Shown one piece after another: positions 17,460 through 25,738 of a stretch of DNA of 61,777 bases; position 1 is the stretch's first letter, and the number at the start of each line of letters is the position of its first letter. Source of the DNA: Puniceicoccales bacterium (GTDB lineage Bacteria; Verrucomicrobiota; Verrucomicrobiia; Opitutales; UBA953); the NCBI GenBank assembly GCA_031256995.1, contig JAIRPL010000030.1, forward strand, positions 1 through 61,777, read 5' to 3'. A program made the translations under genes and the position numbers. The notes below the pieces were generated by a model. It did not search any database and was not told where the DNA came from. It saw nothing but the letters and a program-made list of their open reading frames with translations.

Positions 17460-17807
17460 TCAGACCGTCGCCATCAGGTATTCAATCCCTCTTTGCCTGC
17501 ACCAGATTTCGGCGGCTTTGCGTTTGCGCTGCACGTCGTTGGAGTCAATCCGGCTGGGATCCTTCACCTCGATGATCTCCTTTTTTCCATCCACGTATTC
17601 GACGAAAAAATCCGGCACGTAGCGGCGCTGGTGCTTCTGCCCGTCGATCCATGGAATCGTGATGCCGTGGCGCTTCATCCATTTTTTCACGAGCGGATCG
17701 GCTTCCAGTTTCACCATCATCCGCCGCTCCAGGTCGCTCTGGAACTTCTCAAAGTTCCACGGGCTTTTCTTCGGATTCTCAAAGTTGCCGTGTTTGCTAA
17801 TTGTCAT
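17460..17807 (-). CDS. TnsA-N/PD-(D/E)XK-like nuclease of the restriction cassette
   Basis: A protein of 115 residues. The core is a PD-(D/E)XK nuclease-like pattern: RYVPDFFVEYVDGKKEIIEVKDPSR, where PD and ExK are the expected metal-binding residues, followed by a helix RKRKAAEIWCRQRGIEY. This resembles the N-terminal domain of TnsA and small nucleases found beside helicase-methyltransferase pairs. The N-terminal 60 residues carry charged helices. The ATG overlaps the end of the helicase gene by 11 bases, so translation is likely coupled. It probably supplies the DNA-cutting activity that the helicase protein lacks; this is inference. Confidence 0.65.
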   Translation of the reverse strand: MTISKHGNFENPKKSPWNFEKFQSDLERRMMVKLEADPLVKKWMKRHGITIPWIDGQKHQRRYVPDFFVEYVDGKKEIIEVKDPSRIDSNDVQRKRKAAEIWCRQRGIEYLMATV

Positions 17808-19815
17808 ATTCGATGATCCCCGCGACGAGGCCTGGCACGGCCCCGATTTTGGTTTTGATTTGCCGGAGCATTTTCCTCGCGAAATCCACGTCGGCGCGGT
17901 CCGCGAGGCCCAGCGAGTCGCCTTTCAGAAATTTCCTCCGCACATGCCGCACAATCGCGCCGTAAACCCTCTCCTTGAAGGCCGCGGCATAGCCGGCCTC
18001 GACAGTCAGCTCTTCCGCGATTCCGAGCATCCCCATTTTCACCGCGTCACGGGCCGCCTCATCCGTCACCGCGCCGGTGATGCCAGGCTCCGACAGGTCG
18101 GGGGCGGAGTGGACGGTTTTCCATCCTTTGACGCCAAGCTCCTGCCCGGTCACGCCGGAAATTCCCACTTTCGTGATTTCGGCGACGACGGGGTCGTATT
18201 CGATTTGGTCGAGAGCCGCCTGCCAGTCTTCGACGGGCTGGGGCGGCGGCGGCAGATCGCCGACATCAAACTCGCCGTCGTCCACCACGCTCGGATCGGC
18301 CGGCGGCACGTCAACAACGAGGTCGGGATTCGCCATCTCCTGTTTCGGCAGCGGCGGCGGCAAATCCTCCGTCTCGTCGAAATGATCGTCGAGCATCACG
18401 TTCTCGCGTTTGCGGGCGTTGAAGATGTCCCACAGCCATTGATGCTCGAGCTTCGGGTGATCGACCACGGCGCAAATCTGCGGCTCGCCGGGGACGACGC
18501 CTTTCACGCGCACGCGGCGCAGGCCGCGACCGATGACCTGCTGGCCATACACGCGCGAGCCAAATTTTCGAAGCAGGAGAATCACGCCGACCTCCGGCAC
18601 GTCCCAGCCCTCGCGCAGCATCAGCACGCTCACCACGGCCTTGATCGGCCTGCCGGATTTCTGGCGCTTGCCGAGTTCCTGCGCCCTCTTGCGGTCGGCC
18701 TCGTCGCTGTCCTCGGTCACGAGCAGCGCCGGCACCTTGAAGTAATCGGCCAGCGTCCGCTCCGCCTTTTCCGCGTCGGCCTTGCACACGGCCACGACGA
18801 ACAGAACCGGCTGCCAGCGTCCGCGCGCGCGGCGTTCCTGTTCCTCAAGGCGTTTCAGCGCGATGGCCATTTGCTGCCTCATCGGCTCGTCGTCCGTCAC
18901 CCATTGCGTCGCGTTGAGGCCGAGGCGGTCCACCTCCTCCCAGTTGATTTCCTCCACCTTGCGCCTCTCGCCCGTCTGCGCGTCGGTGTAGGTGAGTTGC
19001 ACCGTCTTGATGTCCGGTTGATACACCACCGGCGTCTTGATGATGCCGTCGGCGAGCGCGTCGGTGATGCTATATTCATAGATCATCTCGCTGTCCGGAG
19101 TCCGTCCGTCGGCGCGGTCGGGGGTCGCCGTCGTGTCCACGCGGAGAATCATCTTCTCGCGCATCCGCAGCAACGTCGCCTCGTATTCCGGCGCGGGTGA
19201 ATTGTGCGCCTCGTCGTTGAAGACCGCGAACTCCGGCCCGTTCATCAGCCCGGCCAGATTGCTCTGCCCGCTTTTGTTGCTCTGGTAAAACTGATGGATG
19301 TTCCCGAGCACCACGCTCGCGCTGAACAGGCTCGACCAGCCGCCGTCCTTGCCGCTGCCAAGCGTTGTGAGGTCGAAATTGCCAAGCCCCGACGATACCG
19401 CCGACTCCGGCAGCAAGTCGCGGGCCTTGAAAACTTTCCCGCCCGCGAAATCATCCTCCAGCCGGTCGCGCACGATGAGGTTCGGGCAGAGCAGCACGAA
19501 TTTTTGCACGCCGTGCGCGATGCGCAGCCAGGCGACGAGCGCGGCGATCACCGCCGTCTTGCCGCCGCCCGTCACCACGTTGAGCAGCAGCCCGTCCGCG
19601 CCGATCTCCGTCTTGCCAAGAATCTCGTGCGCATACACCACGCGCAAAAACGCCTCCCATTGGTGCGGCCAGAGCGTGCCCTCGCGCGGGAGTTGGTCGT
19701 CGTTCCGCGATGTGAGGAATTCGACATAGGCAAACGACTCCGGCTTTAATCCCGGCATTCCGTCCCGCCGCCAGCCGTGGAAAGCGTCTTCGTGTTTTGA
19801 GAATTGATTGAACAT
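17797..19815 (-). CDS. type III Res-like DEAD/DEAH-box helicase subunit
   Basis: A protein of 672 residues from ATG 19815 (MFNQFSKHED). Superfamily 2 motifs are complete: Walker A VTGGGKTA (82-87), DEAH at 201-204, TTATP (motif III), SVLMLREGWDVPEV (motif V) and QQVIGRGLRRVR (motif VI). No PD-(D/E)XK nuclease motif is obvious in the C-terminal 200 residues, where type III Res proteins usually carry one. A Pro/Asp-rich linker (DLPPPLPKQ ... DLPPPPQPVEDW) joins the helicase core to a C-terminal domain. It begins 16 bases after the methyltransferase gene and overlaps the small nuclease gene. The three likely act as one restriction system. Confidence 0.85.
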   Translation of the reverse strand: MFNQFSKHEDAFHGWRRDGMPGLKPESFAYVEFLTSRNDDQLPREGTLWPHQWEAFLRVVYAHEILGKTEIGADGLLLNVVTGGGKTAVIAALVAWLRIAHGVQKFVLLCPNLIVRDRLEDDFAGGKVFKARDLLPESAVSSGLGNFDLTTLGSGKDGGWSSLFSASVVLGNIHQFYQSNKSGQSNLAGLMNGPEFAVFNDEAHNSPAPEYEATLLRMREKMILRVDTTATPDRADGRTPDSEMIYEYSITDALADGIIKTPVVYQPDIKTVQLTYTDAQTGERRKVEEINWEEVDRLGLNATQWVTDDEPMRQQMAIALKRLEEQERRARGRWQPVLFVVAVCKADAEKAERTLADYFKVPALLVTEDSDEADRKRAQELGKRQKSGRPIKAVVSVLMLREGWDVPEVGVILLLRKFGSRVYGQQVIGRGLRRVRVKGVVPGEPQICAVVDHPKLEHQWLWDIFNARKRENVMLDDHFDETEDLPPPLPKQEMANPDLVVDVPPADPSVVDDGEFDVGDLPPPPQPVEDWQAALDQIEYDPVVAEITKVGISGVTGQELGVKGWKTVHSAPDLSEPGITGAVTDEAARDAVKMGMLGIAEELTVEAGYAAAFKERVYGAIVRHVRRKFLKGDSLGLADRADVDFARKMLRQIKTKIGAVPGLVAGIIEYDN

Positions 19816-19831
19816 GAGGGGGGAGGGGGGG

Positions 19832-21805
19832 CTAACTGATTTCGATTTCGTCCGACCACAGTCCCTCGCCGCCCATGTCGTCCTGCACCCTGCAGGCGAT
19901 GCGGACCGCGCCGGCGCGGGGGAATTCATATTGCGCCGTCAGTTGCGGCTCGGACTTCCCGCCGCGCACGAACGAAAATCCCGGCGTGCTGGAGAACCGC
20001 TTCCCGTGGTCAAAATCCCACTGCACGTTGATGATCTTCGCGCCGGAATTCAGCACCACCGTCTCGCTCACATCGAAAACGTAAGTCCGGGCGGCGACGC
20101 GCTTGTGGCCGACCTCCACGCGCGGCGGCTGCACGAAGGTGAGGAAATTCTCGTAGTCGGCATGGTCGGTGGAGAGTGACGCCACATGCTCGCGGAAACG
20201 CGGCGAATCGATCCGCACCTGTTCGAGCCGGATGAAATTCAGGTCCGTCTGCTCCAGCCTGCGCAGCCGCTCCGCCGCCTCCAGCGCGTCCGGGCGGAAG
20301 GCCCACGCGAGCAGGATGCCGTCGCGCAGGTTGTCCTGCTTGTAGCGCGGCGTCTTGCGGATGGCGTTGGCGAAGTCCTGCACATCCTGCGCCGTCACCG
20401 CCTTCTTCGGATTGCCTTCGCCGACCCACACGGGCACCGCGCCCTTCATGCCGTTGACGCCCGGCTGCTGTTCCTCGATGGTCGCTCCGAAACACTTGAG
20501 CACAAAACCGCGAAACTGCTCCGCCGGCATCTCCGCCAGCCGCCGCGCCTCATAGACGCCCCAGTGTTCGACCACGAAATCGGGCACACTGAAAAGTTTG
20601 CCGGTCTGTTCCTCGACTTGGCGCGTAAGGCGGTCGGCGGTGATGGCGACGGCAACGCGGGATTGATCGCAGGCGATCCATTTTCGATGTTCCATGGAAA
20701 ACGAATAAATAATCTCGGTTTTTGTTCTCTCCGAGCCATCGCGCGTTTTAACTGGCACTGTCTTTCGTTCGACTCGCGCACCTTGTGCTGCCGCAATCAG
20801 ACTTCCCCCGCCGACAAAAAAATCTGCAACAGTATCACCGGGATCTGTGAAAGCCTCCAGAAGCCGCTGCATGAGCTGTATCGGCTTCTGCGTCGGATAG
20901 CCGATGCGCTCGGGCAGTTCAAAGTGTAGCGAGGGAATATCAATCCAGACATCCTCTGGAATTTTTCCATCGTCCAAGTAGTAGCGGTAGACTTTACCCG
21001 ATGTTCGCGGATCTTCTCGGTATCTTCTCCCGTTCTCATCCACGTAACGGAAATTGTGAGTCACCGATTCATCCGTAATCGGCATCCGCACCCATCGGGA
21101 AGTCGTGTTGAATTTGTAATTTGTGCCTTTGCTATACCACAGCAGAACGTCGTGTTTTCGCGGGAACGTTGCCTTACTCCGTCCAGCGAAGGGATAGAAC
21201 CACACGATTTCGTTTTGAAAATTTTCGTGCCCGAAAATCTTGTCCATCTCGACCTTGATGTAATGGCTGGCGTGCCAATCACAGTGGACACAGATGCTCC
21301 CTGTTTTCTTGAGCAGCCGTTTCATCTCATAGAGGCGAGCGTTGAGCCAGATGAGGTAGCCGGGCATCCCGCCCTGCCAGATGTCGGAGAAGGAGCGCAG
21401 TTCGTTTTGGTCGCCGAAGATGACGTTGTAGTTGCGCCCGGAGAAAAATGGCGGGTCTATATAGATAAGGTCAATGCTCTCGCTCGGGAGCTGGCGCATG
21501 ACGTGGAGATTGTCGCCCCAAAAGAGCCGGTTCGGCTCCAGCTCCGGGTGCCCGAAGCTCACGCGCTCGACGACCTGAAACGGCAGATAAACCGCCGGAA
21601 ACAGTTTGCGGAAGCCGCGCCGCGAGTCCCAGCCCAGCGGCTCCCTCTCCACCGGCACCGAGCCGAACCGCGCCGGCGGTTTCCAAAACTCCTCCTGTTC
21701 CGGCAGCGCGTCGCGCCGTTCATCCGCGTCGGCGTTGAGCGCCGGCGGCTGCACGAATTCCCCGACACGCGGGCCTCTCTGTTCCTCGTTTTCAAAAGCA
21801 GTCAT
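19832..21805 (-). CDS. site-specific DNA methyltransferase (type III Mod-like, beta class)
   Basis: A protein of 657 residues. Catalytic motif DPPF at 117-120 (IYIDPPFFSG) precedes the SAM-binding FVGGG at 330-334, the beta-class order of N6-adenine/N4-cytosine methyltransferases such as type III Mod. Between them lies a variable region likely to read DNA. The C-terminal 250 residues contain alpha/beta and beta-rich modules (VGEGNPKKAVTAQDVQDFANAI; the last 90 residues look like an Ig-type sandwich). It is the first gene of the minus-strand cassette. The leader (21807-21967) contains three perfect hairpins, so expression may be controlled at the RNA level or by a palindrome-binding protein. 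Confidence 0.88.
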   Translation of the reverse strand: MTAFENEEQRGPRVGEFVQPPALNADADERRDALPEQEEFWKPPARFGSVPVEREPLGWDSRRGFRKLFPAVYLPFQVVERVSFGHPELEPNRLFWGDNLHVMRQLPSESIDLIYIDPPFFSGRNYNVIFGDQNELRSFSDIWQGGMPGYLIWLNARLYEMKRLLKKTGSICVHCDWHASHYIKVEMDKIFGHENFQNEIVWFYPFAGRSKATFPRKHDVLLWYSKGTNYKFNTTSRWVRMPITDESVTHNFRYVDENGRRYREDPRTSGKVYRYYLDDGKIPEDVWIDIPSLHFELPERIGYPTQKPIQLMQRLLEAFTDPGDTVADFFVGGGSLIAAAQGARVERKTVPVKTRDGSERTKTEIIYSFSMEHRKWIACDQSRVAVAITADRLTRQVEEQTGKLFSVPDFVVEHWGVYEARRLAEMPAEQFRGFVLKCFGATIEEQQPGVNGMKGAVPVWVGEGNPKKAVTAQDVQDFANAIRKTPRYKQDNLRDGILLAWAFRPDALEAAERLRRLEQTDLNFIRLEQVRIDSPRFREHVASLSTDHADYENFLTFVQPPRVEVGHKRVAARTYVFDVSETVVLNSGAKIINVQWDFDHGKRFSSTPGFSFVRGGKSEPQLTAQYEFPRAGAVRIACRVQDDMGGEGLWSDEIEIS

Positions 21806-21806
21806 G

Positions 21807-21967
21807 GCAAAAGGTCGCGCTTACTTTTGCCGGTGTCTGCGGATGTCCTTTGCGGACTCGTCCACGGTGCCCAATAATAAAAGAGGGACGCACTTACTTG
21901 CGTCCCGCATCGGGCACGTAGGAGAGCCCACAAAGAAACGCTTTCAATGCGCCCCAGTCCGGGGCGC
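21807..21967 (-). promoter_or_regulatory. hairpin-rich leader of the methyltransferase gene
   Basis: Three inverted repeats lie just upstream of the mod ATG. First, GCAAAAG/CTTTTGC at 21807-21813 and 21824-21830. Second, a nested structure with outer stem GTGCCC/GGGCAC (21867-21872 and 21912-21917) around an inner 8-bp stem GGGACGCA/TGCGTCCC (21885-21892 and 21899-21906). Third, GCGCCCC/GGGGCGC at 21949-21955 and 21961-21967 with a 5-base loop. All arms are exact. Whether they act in DNA (operator) or RNA (leader structure) is not shown. Confidence 0.5.
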
Positions 21968-22187
21968 GTCTTGAGCGCGGTTCTTTGAAGTCCTCGAAAT
22001 TTCCTACGTTTCGATGCGGACAGCAGCCGAAGCTACGCGAAATAGATGATATTGTTTGTTTGGTTTCCGGGTTGTGGTGGCTGGATGTTGTGAGTTTGAG
22101 GCCGGGGAAATTAGACGAAGGTCATGCCTCCAGGCCAGCCGTTTTTGCGTGCGTGGGCAAGGGGCACTGCGGGCGCCGAGGCAGGCG

Positions 22188-22592
22188 TCATGGACATGGG
22201 CGGCGGTGGCGGCAGCGGGGATGGAGGGCGCAGTGGCGGCAGCGGGGATGAGCGCGGCGGTGGTGTTTGAAGCGCTGGGAGAGGCTGAGCAGGAGCTGGC
22301 GGGCGGAGGGGCTGGCGATGGCGATTTTTTCGACGATGCCGGCTGTCGCGGTCGGGTGTTGCTGAAGCCAGCAGCGGATGACGGAAGAGGCACGGGCAGC
22401 TTTTGGCCGAATAAGGTCGCGGTCGGGTGTTGTTGGCCAGCAGCAGATGAGGCAGGAAAACGAAGATTGCGCGTCTTCGATTTTCGAGGCGAGGACGGCT
22501 TTCTGGCGGATGCAGGAATGGCGGAGAAATTGCGGATCCGGGATGGAGACGAAAATGCCGTCGAGCCGACCGGGACGCAGCGGCCCTGTCAT
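22188..22592 (-). CDS. possible hypothetical protein in the repeat-rich region
   Basis: A 134-residue frame from ATG 22592. It is listed because codon third positions are consistently G/C over about 300 bases (GIFVSIPDPQFLRHS through TATAGIVEKIAIASPSARQLLLSLSQRF), unlike the non-coding DNA around it. The last 25 residues are His/Arg/Pro low complexity. No family was recognised. It could be a decayed remnant, or chance in GC-rich DNA. Confidence 0.22.
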   Translation of the reverse strand: MTGPLRPGRLDGIFVSIPDPQFLRHSCIRQKAVLASKIEDAQSSFSCLICCWPTTPDRDLIRPKAARASSVIRCWLQQHPTATAGIVEKIAIASPSARQLLLSLSQRFKHHRRAHPRCRHCALHPRCRHRRPCP

Positions 22593-22742
22593 ACATGGCG
22601 CAAAACGAGCCACCCAGTTCATCGTAAAAATCGCACACCAGCGTCGCCATCCCCTTGCTGTCACACATGGCGCGTGCCGGCGTGGCGGGAGATTTTTTAC
22701 AAAAAACCAGCGTCGCAATCCTTTTGCCGCCACACATGGCGC
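22593..22742. repeat. imperfect direct repeats of 69-72 bp (two full, one partial)
   Basis: The string ACATGGCGC recurs at 22593, 22665 and 22734. Within the units CCAGCGTCGCCATCC (22638) and CCAGCGTCGCAATCC (22707) recur 69 bases apart, each preceded by a T/A-rich stretch. On the minus strand, spacing that is a multiple of three gives repeated peptides of the form APCVxAxGxRRW. This looks like a small intergenic repeat family rather than a CRISPR array, since the units are contiguous. Function unknown. Confidence 0.55.
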
Positions 22743-22874
22743 AAAGCGGCCGAACAGTTCAAACGGCGGCAGAGGGTTGGAGACAAACACGTGAGAGGTT
22801 TCCTCGCGGAAAACATTCGGAGAACAACGGCCTGTCTACTGGCGTTTCATGAGATGAAAAGAAAGATTTCAGGC

Positions 22875-22963
22875 GTTCTCTTTCAATTTGAGAACTGAAC
22901 CGAAGCTCGGAGTGATGCGCCTGCATTTCTTCTCGCCAAACGTGCGGAAATTTCAATCCGCAC
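22875..22963. promoter_or_regulatory. pair of perfect hairpins with similar loops
   Basis: GTTCTC-tttcaattt-GAGAAC (22875-22895) and GTGCGGA-aatttcaa-TCCGCAC (22942-22963). Both loops contain TTTCAA, and a near-complementary CTCAATTGAAAG follows the second hairpin, so alternative pairing is possible. No gene begins immediately after on the plus strand. It may be a small RNA or part of a degraded element. Confidence 0.35.
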
Positions 22964-24057
22964 TCAATTGAAAGGAGGCTTCAATTTATCAGGCCGGACT
23001 GGTAAGCGGTGAATGGCAAATGATTGGTTATCGCCAAAAAGCGGGGAGCCTTGCGTTCACACGGATGAGCGCGTGATGTCCGCGTTTTGCGGTGGCTTTT
23101 TAACCGGGACGGGCTTTCAGGATTTCGCGTCCAGCCTTTGGCACGGAGGGGAGTTTCGCGCACCATGAATTGACCGGCGCCTTTTTAATTTAATTATTTT
23201 TACCCGCCTTATTAATAATTGATTACTTCCACATAAATACAAACCAAGGGAAAGTGAAAACCAAAAAAACATTCTCTTTCATAACTGAAATGGAAGGACG
23301 CACAGGCGCTTCAAAGTTCGTGCAATTGAGAAAGACAATACTTGCACGCGCTCATTTCCAATACGTGTCACGGAGGATTAAAAAAGAGTCATTTCCCCAT
23401 AAAATCCGCAAGAGGAGAGAAAGGACGAGATGAAAAATCAATTCATAAGCATAGCAGGTGGTGCTTGATTAAGGTTAAAAATAGGGTGGATAAAAATGCA
23501 TTGGAGAGGATAACCGCGTCGGCGTTTTTTTCATCACGTCCCCAGCATGCAACATATCTTTTTTGCAACCGGAATAAGGATGGCGGTGAAACAATTTGAG
23601 CAATTCATGCCGAATATCGTTGAAACCACGAATGTTAGAACGTGATTTCGGCTCTTTCAAACGGGGGGGAGCAAAAACGTATTTCCGCACCCCGCCGGCG
23701 GCCTTTCTGGAGTCTGATGAGAGGTGCGGCGCGCAAGTGGCGAGCGCTTTTTCTCGGGGAAATCCTGCCTCATCGCCGCCTGTTGATAATTCCGATATAG
23801 CAGGGTTGGTCTCGGTCGCAAATCATCCTCAAGAAACGACGCGTTGTAAAAGGCCTGTAAAAAGTGCAGGCCATTCGACATGATCGCCGAAAAAACCGGA
23901 GTGAATCTTGAAAATCGGCAGATGTGAATTCCGGACGATTCTTAACAAAAAACACAAAACTCCATCGGCTAAGAAAACATTCACGCACCGTGATTCCAAA
24001 ATCGGGCAAGAAACATCCGTTCAAGCCGATTTTCCGGCAAAACAGACAAGAACCGTC
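22964..24057. other. AT-richer gene-poor region before hemW
   Basis: About 1.1 kb with no convincing gene. From about 23180 to 24050 the base composition is clearly more AT-rich than the surrounding genes, for example the TTTAATTTAATTATTTTTA run near 23187. Short open frames on both strands lack codon bias and recognisable motifs. No tRNA-like T-loop was found. It may be remains of an insertion at the edge of the restriction island. Confidence 0.45.
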
Positions 24058-25302
24058 TTATTCAAAACAACATAGGATCGCGGCGGCGATGGCATCCGCG
24101 CGAAGACGGCCCTCAAGGGTCAGGCGCAAAAACCCGTCGCCTTGCTCTGAAACCGCGGTGTCATCGAGAAAACCTTCTTCGTGCAAACGGTGAACAAGCG
24201 CGCCCAATGCGGCGGGCAAAACACATCCGAAACGCTCCGCCAACGCAATTGGACTCACTCCTTCGTTCATGCGAAGCCCAAAAATCAAAGCGTCGGCAAG
24301 GAGCGATTCGGGCGTAAGTTCCACAACATCGACGCGTTCCGCCTCCAGCGCCGCCCTTTCAATTCCACGACGCCAGCGGACAAGATCGGGTGGATTGCGC
24401 CAGCGACGAAAACCAAGTTGCGAGGCCGCCGCGGGGCCGTAACCAAGCCATTCCCCCATTCGCCACGTATTGCGGTTATGCAGGCAGGAATGGCCGGGGC
24501 GGGAAAAATTGGAGATTTCGTATTGGGCGTATCCTTGTTCCTCAAGAAAGTTCCAGCTTGTACGATAAAGCGCGGCCTCACGCTCGGAAGAGGCGGCAAG
24601 CCCGTTCCCCTTCTTCCCCTTCCCCGCCCCGGCGGCGGCAAGACGTATGTAAAGCGCTGTATCCTCCTCCAGTGTCAGGCAATACGTCGAGATATGTTGC
24701 GGACAGAAACGCACCGCCTGCTCAAGGTCCATGCGCCAGCGTGCCTCATCCTGGCCGGGCACCGCAAAAATCAAGTCGAGCGAGATGTCGGGAAAACCGG
24801 CCTCACCCAGCCATTCCATTGCCTGAAAAACCTGCCGCTGTGTGTGCCGCCGCCCCAACGCCGCCAAGGTGTCCGGATCAAAACTTTGCACTCCGACCGA
24901 GATGCGTGTCACTCCCAGCGAACGCAAGGCGGCGAGACGTTCGGGGCGCACGGTTCCGGGCGTCATCTCCACCGTCCATTCGACAGGCTTCCGCCATCCG
25001 TTTGCCTCAAGAAACAAAGTCCCAAGGGATGTCAAAAGCTCCGGCGGCAGCAATCCGGGCGTCCCTCCGCCCCAAAAAAACGTGGCTGCCGGAGAATTTG
25101 GGGGATTCAGGGCCAATTCATGCCCGATATTTTCCACAAAAAGCTCGAAATCACCGGCCCGGGGCTGCGTTTGGTAAAATGCGCAATAGTCACACGCCGG
25201 CGCGCAAAACGGGACATGGCAGTAAAGCCCCAATTGCGGCAGGGGCGCATCGCCGGCATTCGCGCGGCCATCAATCCGCGCCGGAGGGCACAACACGCTC
25301 AC
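24058..25302 (-). CDS. hemW: HemW-like radical SAM protein
   Basis: A protein of 414 residues from GTG 25302, chosen because GGGAGAGG, one of the few clear Shine-Dalgarno sequences here, lies about 8 bases upstream. An alternative GTG is at 25296. Landmarks: YCHVPFCAPACDYCAFY with the Cx3Cx2C cluster that binds 4Fe-4S and SAM, FFWGGGTPGLLPP, RISVGVQSFDPDTLAALGR, the HNxxxW motif (HNRNTW) and a HemN C-terminal domain. HemW is a heme chaperone and not an active coproporphyrinogen oxidase. Its GTG overlaps the stop of the upstream small gene by 4 bases (GTGA), implying coupled translation. Confidence 0.9.
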   Translation of the reverse strand: MSVLCPPARIDGRANAGDAPLPQLGLYCHVPFCAPACDYCAFYQTQPRAGDFELFVENIGHELALNPPNSPAATFFWGGGTPGLLPPELLTSLGTLFLEANGWRKPVEWTVEMTPGTVRPERLAALRSLGVTRISVGVQSFDPDTLAALGRRHTQRQVFQAMEWLGEAGFPDISLDLIFAVPGQDEARWRMDLEQAVRFCPQHISTYCLTLEEDTALYIRLAAAGAGKGKKGNGLAASSEREAALYRTSWNFLEEQGYAQYEISNFSRPGHSCLHNRNTWRMGEWLGYGPAAASQLGFRRWRNPPDLVRWRRGIERAALEAERVDVVELTPESLLADALIFGLRMNEGVSPIALAERFGCVLPAALGALVHRLHEEGFLDDTAVSEQGDGFLRLTLEGRLRADAIAAAILCCFE

Positions 25303-25568
25303 GAACAATACCTCTCCCAACGGCGTTCGGCCAACCAGGCATTCAACCAGTCCGAGCGGTGATGCAGCAACCAGCTCAAGCGCGCCCATTCCATCCCAAC
25401 ATCCCGGCCGGCTTTTTGGGATTCGTAATACTTGTGCAACTCAATCTCCCGGGATTCGTCCAAATACAAGTAATAATGGATGGGTTTCGGCGTGCGGCAG
25501 GTGGAAGGAGAGGACCCGGCGGCAGGGGCATACGCAAAACGCGAGGATAAAGTGGATGAAAAAGGCAT
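25299..25568 (-). CDS. small hypothetical protein translationally coupled to hemW
   Basis: An 89-residue protein. The C-terminal 60 residues (PIHYYLYLDESREIELHKYYESQ, MEWARLSWLLHH, DWLNAWLAERRWERYCS) are aromatic- and charge-rich and look like a compact conserved domain, possibly a helical one. The stop overlaps the hemW start as GTGA, which argues that it is real and part of the same operon. The first 25 residues are low complexity, so the true start may be internal. No family recognised; the operon link suggests a role connected to heme handling. Confidence 0.6.
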   Translation of the reverse strand: MPFSSTLSSRFAYAPAAGSSPSTCRTPKPIHYYLYLDESREIELHKYYESQKAGRDVGMEWARLSWLLHHRSDWLNAWLAERRWERYCS

Positions 25569-25738
25569 GGCTGGAAAAAGTGTTCACGCTTGGCATGAAA
25601 AACAAGACGCATCGGAAACGGTTCCTTCAATTTCCAAGGAGACGCCGGCGCCTTCCCATGCGCAAAACGGCGGCGGCGGATCAGGAAATCAAAAGATCGT
25701 TGACGCAAAGCGCATTGCCAGCATATTCGCCACCCACC

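Noticed and set aside
17371-17460. Continuation of the MvaI-like frame upstream of 17323
   Set aside because: It stays open but its residues are low complexity and unlike the family, so the nuclease is treated as truncated rather than longer.
21938-21970. A CRISPR-repeat-like string (CTTTCAATGCGCCCC...GGGGCGC) upstream of mod
   Set aside because: There is only one copy, with no spacers or cas genes nearby; it is better described as one of the leader hairpins.
22964-24057. Search for tRNA or other structured RNA genes in the AT-rich gap
   Set aside because: No GGTTCRA-type T-loop with matching arms was found by eye; a covariance-model scan would be decisive.
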